The notes under the pieces: generated by a model | Seen by the model: the letters and a program-made list of their open reading frames with translations, nothing else | Told to the model about the DNA's origin: nothing | Database searches by the model: none | Position numbers and translations under genes: made by a program | Assembly: GCA_900316585.1 (NCBI GenBank) | Contig: ONDM01000008.1 | Location: forward strand, 1 to 64,000 | Origin: an uncultured Prevotellaceae bacterium | GTDB lineage: Bacteria; Bacteroidota; Bacteroidia; Bacteroidales; Bacteroidaceae | Direction: 5' to 3' | Length of the DNA: 64,000 bases | Shown: piece after piece, positions 9,778 to 18,171 of the stretch | How positions within the stretch are numbered: the first letter of the stretch is position 1 | How the letters are laid out: each line of letters begins with the position of its first letter

Positions 9778-10746
9778 ATGGGCTTTTTCTCATCTCTATT
9801 CGGTAGCAAAAAACAGCCAACTCCCGAAGAACTAAAAAAACAAAAAGAAAAAAAATTTGACATCCTTAAATTTGATGGTGTTAAAGCACAACGAATGGGA
9901 CAGATTCCCTATTCCATCAAGTGCTTTACGGAGGCTCTAGCTTTAAAAGAGGACTTCAGCACTAGGTTATATCTAGCCAATTCTTATAATGCCATCCAAG
10001 ATTATCCTTTAGCTTATGAACAACTGGAAAAGATGGCAGAACTAGAGCCCAACAATATAGACACTTATCTCATGATGGCTAGAGTCGCAGACCATCTGCA
10101 AAATTGGCAATCCATGAACGATGCCTGCCAAAGAGCATATTTAATAGATGAAAATAAACCAGAAATATATTATTACTTTGGCAAGGCATGTTATGGCTTG
10201 GAAGATGAAGTTTCTGCTATTGCTATGTTAACTAAAGCTATCAGTCTAGATAAAGAATATAAAGATGCATACCTCTTGCGTGGTGAGATCTACTGCAATA
10301 TGGAGCAATTTAAAGACGCTGAAGAAGATATAGACAAACTCCTTTCTTTTGATGCAAATGATGAAACCTATCTGACAAAAAAAGCAAGATTAAGAACCAT
10401 AGCTGGAGATAACGAAAGTGCTATTAAATATTATAAGGCCATCATTGATCAAAATCCATTCAATGAACCTGTTATCATAGAACTGGCACAACTTCTTATC
10501 GGACTTAAGAAATATGACGCAGCCTCAAAACTGGTAGATGAAGCCATAGAAAACAAACCTGACTTCGCAGAAGCTTATAAAGAAAGAAGTAATATAAAAA
10601 AATTACAAGGTAATAAAGCGGGTGCAGAAGAAGATTTTAAAATTGCTGAGAAGTTATTAAAAGATAATAATAACAATAATATCAGTTTTACCAATATAGA
10701 AGATGAAGTAAATGCTCGATACAAAGCCATAAACCCATTCTCTTAA
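9778..10746 (+). CDS. Tetratricopeptide-repeat protein
   Basis: This 322-residue soluble protein has no signal peptide and begins with a short hydrophobic, Lys-rich segment. From about residue 25 to 300 it is built of about seven to eight TPR-like helical pairs, recognisable from spaced A-x-x-x-Y/L and P-x-x-x-A-Y patterns (for example LEPNNIDTYLMMARVADHLQ). Such proteins are protein-protein scaffolds; no specific partner can be named. It stands alone between the oadB hairpin and the aromatic operon leader. It ends in a low-complexity stretch of repeated Asn. Confidence 0.75.
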   Translation: MGFFSSLFGSKKQPTPEELKKQKEKKFDILKFDGVKAQRMGQIPYSIKCFTEALALKEDFSTRLYLANSYNAIQDYPLAYEQLEKMAELEPNNIDTYLMMARVADHLQNWQSMNDACQRAYLIDENKPEIYYYFGKACYGLEDEVSAIAMLTKAISLDKEYKDAYLLRGEIYCNMEQFKDAEEDIDKLLSFDANDETYLTKKARLRTIAGDNESAIKYYKAIIDQNPFNEPVIIELAQLLIGLKKYDAASKLVDEAIENKPDFAEAYKERSNIKKLQGNKAGAEEDFKIAEKLLKDNNNNNISFTNIEDEVNARYKAINPFS

Positions 10747-10797
10747 TGAGAATTTATAAAAAGAATAGCCCTTTTACTAAAAAACTAAAACTTTTTA

Positions 10798-10827
10798 TTG
10801 CAAATTAATGTAAAAAGAGTATATTTG
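10798..10827 (+). promoter_or_regulatory. Promoter of the aromatic amino-acid operon leader
   Basis: TTG (10798-10800), a 19-bp spacer and TATATTTG (10820-10827) match the Bacteroidota promoter consensus. Transcription would start near 10834, giving an attenuated leader RNA of about 165 nt ending at the terminator at 10999. Confidence 0.65.
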
Positions 10828-10854
10828 TACCATCATTGCAGAAAAAGAGTATAT

Positions 10855-10950
10855 ATGAGAAACTTATTTAGTTCATTTTTCCCTTTCTTTTATTACTATT
10901 ACTTTAGCGATAAAGTGAAGCGGGAAGTCGTGTATATACCATTGAAATAA
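10855..10950 (+). CDS. Phe/Tyr-rich leader peptide (pheL-like)
   Basis: A 31-codon frame starts at ATG 10855 and ends at TAA 10948-10950. Residues 5-17 contain six Phe and four Tyr among thirteen residues, including FFPFF followed by YYYY and F. The TTT/TTC and TAT/TAC codons would stall a ribosome when Phe or Tyr is scarce. The frame lies between a good promoter and an intrinsic terminator directly upstream of pheA, in an operon making both amino acids. This is the organisation of a translation-coupled attenuator such as pheL of enterobacteria, though no sequence homology is claimed. Confidence 0.82.
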   Translation: MRNLFSSFFPFFYYYYFSDKVKREVVYIPLK

Positions 10951-10999
10951 TTATTAGTTAATGAGATACAGAGTCCCGCTTCAAAGCGGGACTTTTTTT
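10916..10999 (+). promoter_or_regulatory. Antiterminator/terminator attenuator of the pheA operon
   Basis: The terminator is an 8-bp stem (GTCCCGCT at 10973-10980, AGCGGGAC at 10985-10992) with loop TCAA and seven T (10993-10999). TGAAGCGGGA at 10916-10925, inside the leader reading frame, can pair over 10 bp with TCCCGCTTCA at 10974-10983. That removes the terminator 5' arm. The same upstream segment can also pair imperfectly with TTCCC and CTTT at 10879-10890, inside the Phe codons, which would protect the terminator after ribosome release. This gives the classical three-state arrangement. Confidence 0.8.
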
Positions 11000-11013
11000 G
11001 ATAATAAACAACA

Positions 11014-11856
11014 ATGAAGAAGGTAGCGATACAAGGTATTATTGGCTCATACCATGACATTGCAGTTCACAACTATTTCGAAAACGAAGAAGTTGAATTG
11101 ATCTGTTGTGATACTTTTGAGCAGGTTTTTGAGGCAATGAGAAACAATAATAATGTATTAGGGACAATTGCTATTGAAAATACAATAGCAGGCAGCCTAC
11201 TACACAACTATGAACTTCTTAGAGACAGCCAAATGACTATTGTTGGTGAACATAAACTTAGAATTAGTCATAGCATTATGTGTTTGCCTGATGATGATTG
11301 GGAAAATATTACTGAAGTAAATTCCCACCCTGTAGCACTGATGCAATGTAGAGATTTTTTGAATAAGCATCCAAAGTTCAAAGCTGTTGAGACAGAAGAC
11401 ACAGCAGGAAGTGCAGAACGAATACACAGATTACAACTGCATGGACACGCAGCAATTTGCTCCAAATTTGCAGCTCCCCTATATGACATGAAGATTTTAA
11501 AGGAAGGCATTGAAACCAACAAACATAATTTCACACGATTCCTTATTCTTAGCGATCCATGTAAAGCTGATGAAATCAGAGATGGGCACCTATCAAATAA
11601 GGCAAGCATTGTATTCACATTACCACACGCAGAAGGGAGCCTCTCTCAAGTTTTGTCTATTTTTTCTTTTTACAAAATTAATCTAACAAAAATCCAATCA
11701 CTCCCCATAATAGGACGTGAATGGGAATACCAATTCTATGTAGATGTGATTTTCAACGATTATCTAAGATTTCACCAATCTGTTGATGCAATAACACCTC
11801 TAACACGTGAATTTAAAATTTTAGGAGAATATCAAAATGGCAGACAAACAATATAA
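11014..11856 (+). CDS. pheA: Prephenate dehydratase
   Basis: This 280-residue monofunctional enzyme converts prephenate to phenylpyruvate, the committed step to Phe. The catalytic periplasmic-binding-like domain (about 1-180) contains the GTIAIENTIAGSL segment and TRFLILS, equivalent to the family TRF motif. The C-terminal ACT domain (about 195-275, near the KIQSLPI segment where ESRP is usual) suggests Phe feedback. There is no fused chorismate mutase; that activity lies on the DAHP synthase gene downstream. It overlaps the aminotransferase gene by 20 nt, implying translational coupling, and is the first structural gene after the Phe/Tyr attenuator. Confidence 0.94.
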   Translation: MKKVAIQGIIGSYHDIAVHNYFENEEVELICCDTFEQVFEAMRNNNNVLGTIAIENTIAGSLLHNYELLRDSQMTIVGEHKLRISHSIMCLPDDDWENITEVNSHPVALMQCRDFLNKHPKFKAVETEDTAGSAERIHRLQLHGHAAICSKFAAPLYDMKILKEGIETNKHNFTRFLILSDPCKADEIRDGHLSNKASIVFTLPHAEGSLSQVLSIFSFYKINLTKIQSLPIIGREWEYQFYVDVIFNDYLRFHQSVDAITPLTREFKILGEYQNGRQTI

Positions 11857-13015
11857 CATACACCCAGCTAACAGACTGGAAACTATACAAGAGTACTACT
11901 TCTCCCGAAAACTGAAAGAAGTAGCACAAATGAATGCTGAAGGTAAGAATGTTATCAACCTAGGCATAGGTAGTCCAGATATGCCACCATCTACTGAAAC
12001 ACTTGAAGTTTTGAACAAAGAATCTCTCAAACCAGACGTTCATGGCTATCAGCCATACGTAGGTATCTCAGAACTTCGAGACGGAATGGCTTTCTTCTAC
12101 AAAAGATGGTACAATGTTAACTTAGACCCCAAAACAGAAATTCTACCCTTAATTGGATCCAAAGAAGGTATTCTTCATGTCACTTTAGCTTTTGTAAACC
12201 CTGGAGATAAAGTACTTATCCCTAATCCAGGCTATCCGACCTATACTTCATTAAGTAAGCTATTAGGTGCAAAAATCATTAATTATGATTTAATGGAGGA
12301 TAACGGATGGCAGCCCAATTTTGACGAGCTAGAGAAAATGGACCTAAGTGATGTTAAACTTATGTGGACAAACTATCCCAATATGCCTACCGGGGCAAGT
12401 GCATCGTTAAATCTATTCCAGAAACTTGTTAATTTTGCACAAAAGCACAATATTGTAGTTGTTAATGACAACCCATATAGTCTCATCTTAAATGAACATC
12501 CCATTAGCCTGTTGCAAATAGAAGGAGCAAAAGATTGCTGTATTGAATTCAACTCTATGAGTAAAAGTCAAAACATGCCAGGATGGCGTGTAGGATGGAT
12601 TTCAACTAATGCCCAGTTTATACAATGGATTTTAAAAGTAAAAAGTAATGTGGATAGTGGAATGTTTAAGCCCCTTCAACTAGCTGCGGCTCAAGCTCTT
12701 CATAATAACGATGAATGGCATCAAGAACACAACATTAATATTTATGCTAAAAGACGTAATATAGCAGAGGCTATAATGAAAACATTAGGATGCACATTTG
12801 ATTCCACACAAGTAGGAATGTTCCTTTGGGGACGAATCCCTGATTCTTATGATAATGTTGAAATCTTAACAGAGAAAGTCTTACATGATGCAAAAGTTTT
12901 CATAACTCCAGGCTTTATATTTGGAAGTAATGGGAATCGATATCTAAGAATCTCTTTATGTGCTAAAGAATCTCAATTGGATGAAGCCTTAAGACGAATT
13001 AAAACAATTCTTTAA
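11837..13015 (+). CDS. PLP-dependent aminotransferase (class I/II), probably aromatic
   Basis: This 392-residue fold-type I aminotransferase has the N-terminal INLGIGSPDMPP segment, the NPGYPTY and NYPNMPTGA motifs, and the PLP Schiff-base Lys in SMSKSQNMPGWRVGW near residue 240. Sequence alone would also allow aspartate or LL-diaminopimelate aminotransferase. Its place inside a Phe/Tyr operon, overlapping pheA and preceding DAHP synthase, makes transamination of phenylpyruvate and 4-hydroxyphenylpyruvate the most economical role (inference). Confidence 0.85.
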   Translation: MADKQYNIHPANRLETIQEYYFSRKLKEVAQMNAEGKNVINLGIGSPDMPPSTETLEVLNKESLKPDVHGYQPYVGISELRDGMAFFYKRWYNVNLDPKTEILPLIGSKEGILHVTLAFVNPGDKVLIPNPGYPTYTSLSKLLGAKIINYDLMEDNGWQPNFDELEKMDLSDVKLMWTNYPNMPTGASASLNLFQKLVNFAQKHNIVVVNDNPYSLILNEHPISLLQIEGAKDCCIEFNSMSKSQNMPGWRVGWISTNAQFIQWILKVKSNVDSGMFKPLQLAAAQALHNNDEWHQEHNINIYAKRRNIAEAIMKTLGCTFDSTQVGMFLWGRIPDSYDNVEILTEKVLHDAKVFITPGFIFGSNGNRYLRISLCAKESQLDEALRRIKTIL

Positions 13016-13035
13016 AGAAAATAAAACAAAAACAT

Positions 13036-14097
13036 ATGGAAATCAAAAAGTTGAACCTCTTGGGAATTGAGGTAAAACGCCCACTAATTATTTCCGGACC
13101 TTGCAGTGCTGAGACTGAAGAGCAAGTGTTAAATACAGCTCGTCAGTTGGCCAATAAAGGAATAAAGATATTCAGAGCTGGAATTTGGAAACCAAGAACC
13201 AAGCCTGGGGGTTTTGAAGGAGTTGGAAAAATCGGCCTTCCTTGGATGAAGCGTGTTAAAGAAGAAACAGGTATGCTGATAACTACTGAAGTTGCTACTC
13301 CTATGCATGTTGAACAAGCTCTAGATGCAGGTATGGATATTCTTTGGATTGGTGCTCGTACTTCAGCAAACCCATTTGCCATGCAGGACCTAGCTGATGC
13401 CCTTCGAGGCGTAGATATTCCTGTACTCGTAAAGAACCCTGTTAATCCAGATCTTGAATTGTGGATTGGTGCAATGGAACGTTTAAACAATGCAGGTATT
13501 AAACGCATAGGTGCCATTCACCGTGGATTCTCTTCCTATGACAAAACAATATACAGGAATCTACCACAATGGCATATCCCGATTGAATTACGCAGAAGAT
13601 ACCCAGAACTTCCTATTATTTGCGATCCTAGTCACATAGGAGGGAAACGAGAGCTGGTAGCTCCTCTATGTCAACAAGCCATGGATTTAGGTTTTGACGG
13701 CTTAATAATAGAATCCCACTGCAATCCCGATGCAGCTTGGAGCGATGCCAGACAGCAAATTACCCCAGACATCCTTGATTACATACTTAATCTCTTAGTA
13801 ATACGTAATGAGAAAATGACAACGGAAAGCTTGAATGAACTTAGAAAGCAGATTGACGAATGTGACAATAAACTAATAGAAATTCTGTCAAAACGTATGC
13901 GTATTTCCCGTGAAATTGGAATGTACAAGAAAGAGCACAATATGACCATCCTCCAAACCGAACGTTACTCAGAAATTTTGGAAAAACGTGGAGCTCAGGG
14001 TGCTCTTTGTGGTATCGGAAGTGATTGTGTGAAAAACATATTCGAAACAATTCACGAAGAAAGTGTTCACCAGCAAATGGAAATAATTAATAAATAA
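13036..14097 (+). CDS. Bifunctional DAHP synthase / chorismate mutase
   Basis: This 353-residue protein joins a type I-beta (KdsA-like) 3-deoxy-D-arabino-heptulosonate 7-phosphate synthase (about 1-260) to an AroQ-class chorismate mutase (about 268-350). Visible synthase motifs are GPCSAE, KPRTKPGGFEGVG, the metal-binding CDPSHIGGKRE and IESHCNPDAAWSD. The mutase shows LRKQIDECDNKLIEILSKRM and a following REIG helix. The fusion lets the mutase domain act as an allosteric sensor in related enzymes. It catalyses the first shikimate step and the branch to prephenate, used by the flanking pheA and tyrA. Confidence 0.93.
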   Translation: MEIKKLNLLGIEVKRPLIISGPCSAETEEQVLNTARQLANKGIKIFRAGIWKPRTKPGGFEGVGKIGLPWMKRVKEETGMLITTEVATPMHVEQALDAGMDILWIGARTSANPFAMQDLADALRGVDIPVLVKNPVNPDLELWIGAMERLNNAGIKRIGAIHRGFSSYDKTIYRNLPQWHIPIELRRRYPELPIICDPSHIGGKRELVAPLCQQAMDLGFDGLIIESHCNPDAAWSDARQQITPDILDYILNLLVIRNEKMTTESLNELRKQIDECDNKLIEILSKRMRISREIGMYKKEHNMTILQTERYSEILEKRGAQGALCGIGSDCVKNIFETIHEESVHQQMEIINK

Positions 14098-14103
14098 AAA
14101 AGA

Positions 14104-14883
14104 ATGAAAATACTCATTTTAGGTGCCGGGAAAATGGGCACATTCTTTTGTGATATCCTCAGTTTCGACCATGAAGTCGCAATCTTTGACATAGACCCTA
14201 AACGTTTAAGGTTTACCTATAATACTCTCCGATTTACCCAAATAGAGGAAATAAAAGATTTTGAACCAGAACTGGTTATTAATGCAGCTACTGTGAAATA
14301 TACTATATCTGCATTCAACTTGGTATTACCTTACATACCAGAAAACTGCATTCTTAGTGATATAGCCTCTGTTAAAACCGGATTAAAGGAGTTCTATGAA
14401 ACTTGTGGACACAAATACTACGTTTCTACCCATCCAATGTTTGGACCGACATTTGCCAGCCTTAGTAACTTAAGCCACGAAAATGCCATTATTATAAGCG
14501 AAGGAGACCACCTAGGTAAAGTATTCTTTAAAGACCTGTATCAGCATCTTCATTTAAATATTTATGAATATAGTTTCCAAGAACATGATGAGATAGTTGC
14601 ATACTCTTTGAGTATCCCATTTGTTTCTACATTTGTGTTCAGTGCTGTCATGAAACATATTGATGCGCCAGGTACGACTTTTAAACGCCATGAGGCTATT
14701 GCCAGAGGTGTCTTGAATGAAGATGATTATTTACTACAAGAAATTCTTTTCAATCCTAACACCTCAGGGCAGGTTGAGAACATACGAAAAGAGTTGGATG
14801 ATTTACAAGATATTATAGATAAGAAAGATTCCGTTCGCATGAAAGAATACCTGACAAAAATTCGAAATAATGCATTAAAATAA
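14104..14883 (+). CDS. tyrA: Prephenate dehydrogenase
   Basis: This 259-residue NAD(P)-dependent enzyme oxidatively decarboxylates prephenate to 4-hydroxyphenylpyruvate for Tyr synthesis. The N-terminal Rossmann motif GAGKMGTFF, the SDIASVKTGL segment and the HPMFGPT substrate motif are clear. It is short and lacks ACT or chorismate mutase domains, the latter being supplied by the upstream fusion gene. It starts 6 nt after that gene and is the last gene of the aromatic operon, which ends at a perfect palindrome. Confidence 0.9.
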   Translation: MKILILGAGKMGTFFCDILSFDHEVAIFDIDPKRLRFTYNTLRFTQIEEIKDFEPELVINAATVKYTISAFNLVLPYIPENCILSDIASVKTGLKEFYETCGHKYYVSTHPMFGPTFASLSNLSHENAIIISEGDHLGKVFFKDLYQHLHLNIYEYSFQEHDEIVAYSLSIPFVSTFVFSAVMKHIDAPGTTFKRHEAIARGVLNEDDYLLQEILFNPNTSGQVENIRKELDDLQDIIDKKDSVRMKEYLTKIRNNALK

Positions 14884-14888
14884 ACAAT

Positions 14889-14914
14889 AAGAAAGGGGAC
14901 CGGTCCCCTTTCTT
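14889..14914. terminator. Bidirectional terminator, tyrA / HAD gene
   Basis: A perfect 26-bp palindrome (arms AAGAAAGGGGA and TCCCCTTTCTT around CCGG) lies between the convergent tyrA and HAD-hydrolase genes and overlaps the HAD stop codon. As RNA it folds identically on either strand. T-runs are short, so termination strength is uncertain. Confidence 0.65.
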
Positions 14915-15701
14915 AGTCTAACAAGCCATAATGATGTAAAGCATGCCAAACTCCATCTTTATCGACATCATCGGTTACATAATCTGCATGTTCTTTAACT
15001 TTATCGTTCGCATTTCCCATCACTATACTTAAAGCAGCATGATCTAGCATCGGAATATCGTTTCCTCCATCACCAAATGCCATTGTTTCCGACAGGTCTA
15101 TCCCATAATAATCTATTATCGTATCTATACCAGCACTTTTACTTACACCTTCTGCAACTATATCTGCAAAAGACTCATGCCAACGCATCGATGTACAATC
15201 TTTTAATACAAATTTCTTCAAATAATCTTCCTCTTCTTCACGGAAAAAACCTATGAGCTGAAGTAAATCATCACTCAATGCCTCCTCCAAAGGGTAATAA
15301 TCCAAACTTGGGACATTCAAAAATTTAACGATATTCATAACATCCTCATGTTCCAGATTATTGGCATACATTTTATTTTTAGCAACAGCCATAAAAGGAG
15401 TTGGATTCTTTTGACACTTCAAATAATCAATTAATGACTTAACATTATTTTTAGGAATATACTTGCAACCTATAACATTTCCTTCAGCATCTATACATAA
15501 GGCCCCTGTAACAGTTACCATACCATCATACTCAACACCCTCTAGATTATCAATGAACTGTATTGGGCGACCTGTACAAATAAACACCTTAATGCCTTTT
15601 TTTCTAATTGTAGAAATAGCATTTCGAGTTGATTCTGGCACACTGTGACTTTTAAAAGGAACCAAAGTTCCATCTATATCAAAAAAAACTGCTTTTATCA
15701 T
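14913..15701 (-). CDS. Cof-type HAD-superfamily phosphatase
   Basis: This 262-residue soluble hydrolase carries HAD motif I FFDIDGTLVPF (nucleophile Asp9), motif II FICTGR, a C2B-type cap domain in the middle, and motifs III/IV in the GDGGNDIPML segment. The family removes phosphate from sugars, nucleotides or cofactor intermediates. It starts 14 nt after cobS, last in the cobU-cobT-cobS-HAD series. In many cobalamin operons that place is taken by an alpha-ribazole phosphatase of another fold, so a role in B12 assembly is possible but inferred. Generic house-cleaning phosphatase activity is the alternative. Confidence 0.85.
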   Translation of the reverse strand: MIKAVFFDIDGTLVPFKSHSVPESTRNAISTIRKKGIKVFICTGRPIQFIDNLEGVEYDGMVTVTGALCIDAEGNVIGCKYIPKNNVKSLIDYLKCQKNPTPFMAVAKNKMYANNLEHEDVMNIVKFLNVPSLDYYPLEEALSDDLLQLIGFFREEEEDYLKKFVLKDCTSMRWHESFADIVAEGVSKSAGIDTIIDYYGIDLSETMAFGDGGNDIPMLDHAALSIVMGNANDKVKEHADYVTDDVDKDGVWHALHHYGLLD

Positions 15702-15715
15702 CTACATTAATAATA

Positions 15716-16540
15716 TTATAAGGAAGTAACATGATAATAAGCCAATATGGCCATAGTCATATTCATGCTCAATTCACATAAAAGAACTGTAGCTCCACAA
15801 CAATCTCCTGTATAACCCTGAATACGCTTTTTCATTATTCTATATAAAAACAACAATACAATAACAGGCATCAAGAACCATAAAACTAAACCATCTATAT
15901 TGTAAGGGAATAAATACATAAAGACAAATAATACGAAAACAGCTAAAACAATCATATAAAGATAATCCCATTTTGTCCATGGAGCATAAACCATCTTTGC
16001 CTTTGCAGCATCTGAAGTACGAACATATTTCAAGGTTGCAGGTACAAAAGATGCTAAAAACCTAGACCAAATAGCTGTTACAGTATATATTAGAAAGCAT
16101 GCAAATGAAGAATGATAAAGTCCTGCAAAATTTGAAGACCATTCGCCTATAGAAACAAAAGTTGTCAGGAAATAACATATTAAAGCTAATACCCCATATG
16201 TTCCTATGTGCGAATCTTTCATTATTTCCAATATGCGATCTTTTGTCATTCCTCCTCCGAAACCATCAAAAAAATCTGCTAATCCATCTTCATGAAATCC
16301 ACCTGAAATAAATAAAGACCCAATAATCAAGACTAAAACTGTAATGGATTCAGGGAACCAAGGATAAATCAAGAAGAAAACAAAAGCAGCCCATAAAGCA
16401 GCTACTAAACCTCCAGCTATCATCCAATGATGAACTGCATAAGGATAACTATCTATAGGAGCACTCCAGATTTTCCACAATGGAATTCGGGTAAACATAC
16501 AACAAGCAGCCCATAAATGGGAAAGTTTATTTTTCAACAT
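15716..16540 (-). CDS. cobS: Adenosylcobinamide-GDP ribazoletransferase (cobalamin synthase)
   Basis: This 274-residue integral membrane enzyme joins adenosylcobinamide-GDP to alpha-ribazole (phosphate) in the last step of cobalamin assembly. The family signature GGFHEDGLADFFDGFGGG with metal-binding acidic residues is at about residues 80-97, and six or seven hydrophobic segments follow. Its start overlaps the last base of cobT. It is read leftward with cobU and cobT. Confidence 0.94.
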   Translation of the reverse strand: MLKNKLSHLWAACCMFTRIPLWKIWSAPIDSYPYAVHHWMIAGGLVAALWAAFVFFLIYPWFPESITVLVLIIGSLFISGGFHEDGLADFFDGFGGGMTKDRILEIMKDSHIGTYGVLALICYFLTTFVSIGEWSSNFAGLYHSSFACFLIYTVTAIWSRFLASFVPATLKYVRTSDAAKAKMVYAPWTKWDYLYMIVLAVFVLFVFMYLFPYNIDGLVLWFLMPVIVLLFLYRIMKKRIQGYTGDCCGATVLLCELSMNMTMAILAYYHVTSL

Positions 16541-17592
16541 TAGAAATACTTGGTTATTTTAGCTGAATTAAAATTATTCATTTCATTAATCATGTGCACA
16601 GCCGATTCTATAATTGGATATGCACATAAAGCACCAGTACCTTCACCTAAACGAAGGCCTAAAGATAAGAGAGGTTTTGCATCCATAAGATCCAACATTT
16701 TTCTATGGCCTAATTCATCACCTACATGACCAAAGATAGCATAATCTATAACATTAGGATACAATTTGCTCGCAGCTAGCATACACGCACTCATTATAAA
16801 GCCATCAACTAGTACTAGCATATGGCGTTCAGCAGCTCTGCACATGGCACCAATAGCAGCGACCATTTCAAAACCTCCAAACCAACGAATAATCTCTTCT
16901 GTTGAGACCGATGTCTCTTGATGCCTAGCTTTAAAATTATCTATAGCGGATTGAAGAACTCTCAATTTATGTTGAATACCAGAATCATCTAAACCAGCAC
17001 CTGCACCGACGCACAATTCAAGTTCCAGATGCCCCAAAAGACTCAACCAAATTGAAGATGGTGAAGTATTGGCAATGCCCATCTCACCAATACATATGAT
17101 ATTGCACCCCTCTTTAAAACAACCATCAACCAATTCACATCCTATGTTTATTGCTCGTTCCATTTCCTCTTCTGTCATAGCTGCCTCATGTAGGAAATTC
17201 CGAGTTCCATTAGCTATCTTACAATTCAAAATAGAAGGATAATCTGACAAATCATAATCTACCCCCATATCGACTTCAATGAATTTGAATCCATGCTGCC
17301 TGCAAAACATATTGACTCCACCACCACCTTTCGTGAAATTTATCATCTGTTGCCACGTAATTTCACGAGGAGAAACACTTACCTTTTCCTTTTCTATACC
17401 ATGGTCTCCTCCAAAAAGAATATGACAAGGATTCTTTAAAGACGGAGAAAGAGTCTGCTGCACTAGACCTATTTGAATTGCCAAATCCTCTAAACGGCCT
17501 AAGGAATGTTTAGGTTTATTTAAATTATCAATTTTATGGATTAAAGCCTCTTTTATAATCTGACTGGGCTTAGGTATAACAAATTTCCTCAT
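16540..17592 (-). CDS. cobT: Nicotinate-nucleotide:dimethylbenzimidazole phosphoribosyltransferase
   Basis: This 350-residue cytoplasmic enzyme makes alpha-ribazole phosphate, activating the lower ligand for CobS. Characteristic segments are the N-terminal KPKHSLGRLEDLA, FGGDHGIEKEKVS, GEMGIANTSPSS, and the C-terminal GLRLGEGTGA that carries the catalytic Glu. Its length is usual. It is separated by 2 nt from cobU and touches cobS. Confidence 0.95.
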   Translation of the reverse strand: MRKFVIPKPSQIIKEALIHKIDNLNKPKHSLGRLEDLAIQIGLVQQTLSPSLKNPCHILFGGDHGIEKEKVSVSPREITWQQMINFTKGGGGVNMFCRQHGFKFIEVDMGVDYDLSDYPSILNCKIANGTRNFLHEAAMTEEEMERAINIGCELVDGCFKEGCNIICIGEMGIANTSPSSIWLSLLGHLELELCVGAGAGLDDSGIQHKLRVLQSAIDNFKARHQETSVSTEEIIRWFGGFEMVAAIGAMCRAAERHMLVLVDGFIMSACMLAASKLYPNVIDYAIFGHVGDELGHRKMLDLMDAKPLLSLGLRLGEGTGALCAYPIIESAVHMINEMNNFNSAKITKYF

Positions 17593-17594
17593 TA

Positions 17595-18110
17595 TTATTT
17601 AATCTTTAACGGAATACCAGAAACCATAAAAATGACTTCATCAGACAAGGACGCCACATATTGATTTAACCATCCAAGCAAGTCAGTAAAGTGACGTTGA
17701 GCGGCATTAGAAGAAGTCCCTCCCAATCCGATTTCATTAGTTACTACAATATAAGTGGCATCTTGTTGAAGGAGTTTCTGAAATTCCTCTTTTAAAGCTT
17801 TCAATGTGAATTCAACTTCATGTTCCACCCCATCACGAAAGAAAAAATTAGTGGCCCAAAGTGTCAAACAGTCTATCAATACCACCCTATTCTTTAAAGA
17901 GTGCCTAGACAAATAGAATTCTTCCTCTATATTAGTCCATTGAGGACCTCGTCTCTCTTTATGCTTGTCTACACGAGCTTTAAACTCATCATCCCAAATA
18001 TGCGCTGTTGCCATATAAACAGGAAAATCAGACAAGGATAAAACTAATTTTTCCGCATAGGAACTTTTACCAGAACGTTGTCCCCCAGTTATAAGAATCA
18101 GTTTACTCAT
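17595..18110 (-). CDS. cobU: Adenosylcobinamide kinase / guanylyltransferase
   Basis: This 171-residue bifunctional enzyme phosphorylates adenosylcobinamide and adds GMP. The Walker A loop GGQRSGKSSYAE is at residues 8-19, and a conserved His precedes KERRGPQW. A VTNEIGLGG segment forms the later conserved block. It is the first gene of the leftward cobUTS-HAD operon, and its promoter overlaps the divergent btuF promoter region. Confidence 0.94.
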   Translation of the reverse strand: MSKLILITGGQRSGKSSYAEKLVLSLSDFPVYMATAHIWDDEFKARVDKHKERRGPQWTNIEEEFYLSRHSLKNRVVLIDCLTLWATNFFFRDGVEHEVEFTLKALKEEFQKLLQQDATYIVVTNEIGLGGTSSNAAQRHFTDLLGWLNQYVASLSDEVIFMVSGIPLKIK

Positions 18111-18128
18111 TTCTTATGATTTCTATTG

Positions 18129-18167
18129 CAAAAGTACAATAAAAAAAGGAATTTTCAACTATCTTTG
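18129..18167. promoter_or_regulatory. Interleaved divergent promoters, cobU and btuF
   Basis: Leftward: TTG (18156-18158), 19 bp, TACTTTTG (18129-18136), starting near 18122. Rightward: TATCTTTG (18160-18167), whose G is only 4 bp before the btuF ATG. The two promoters share a 61-bp gap that is too short for a cobalamin riboswitch. The rightward start would make the btuF mRNA leaderless or nearly so. Confidence 0.55.
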
Positions 18168-18171
18168 CAAT

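Noticed and set aside
18111..18171. Cobalamin riboswitch before btuF or cobU
   Set aside because: Only 61 bp are available, too few for the aptamer, and no B12-box-like sequence is seen.
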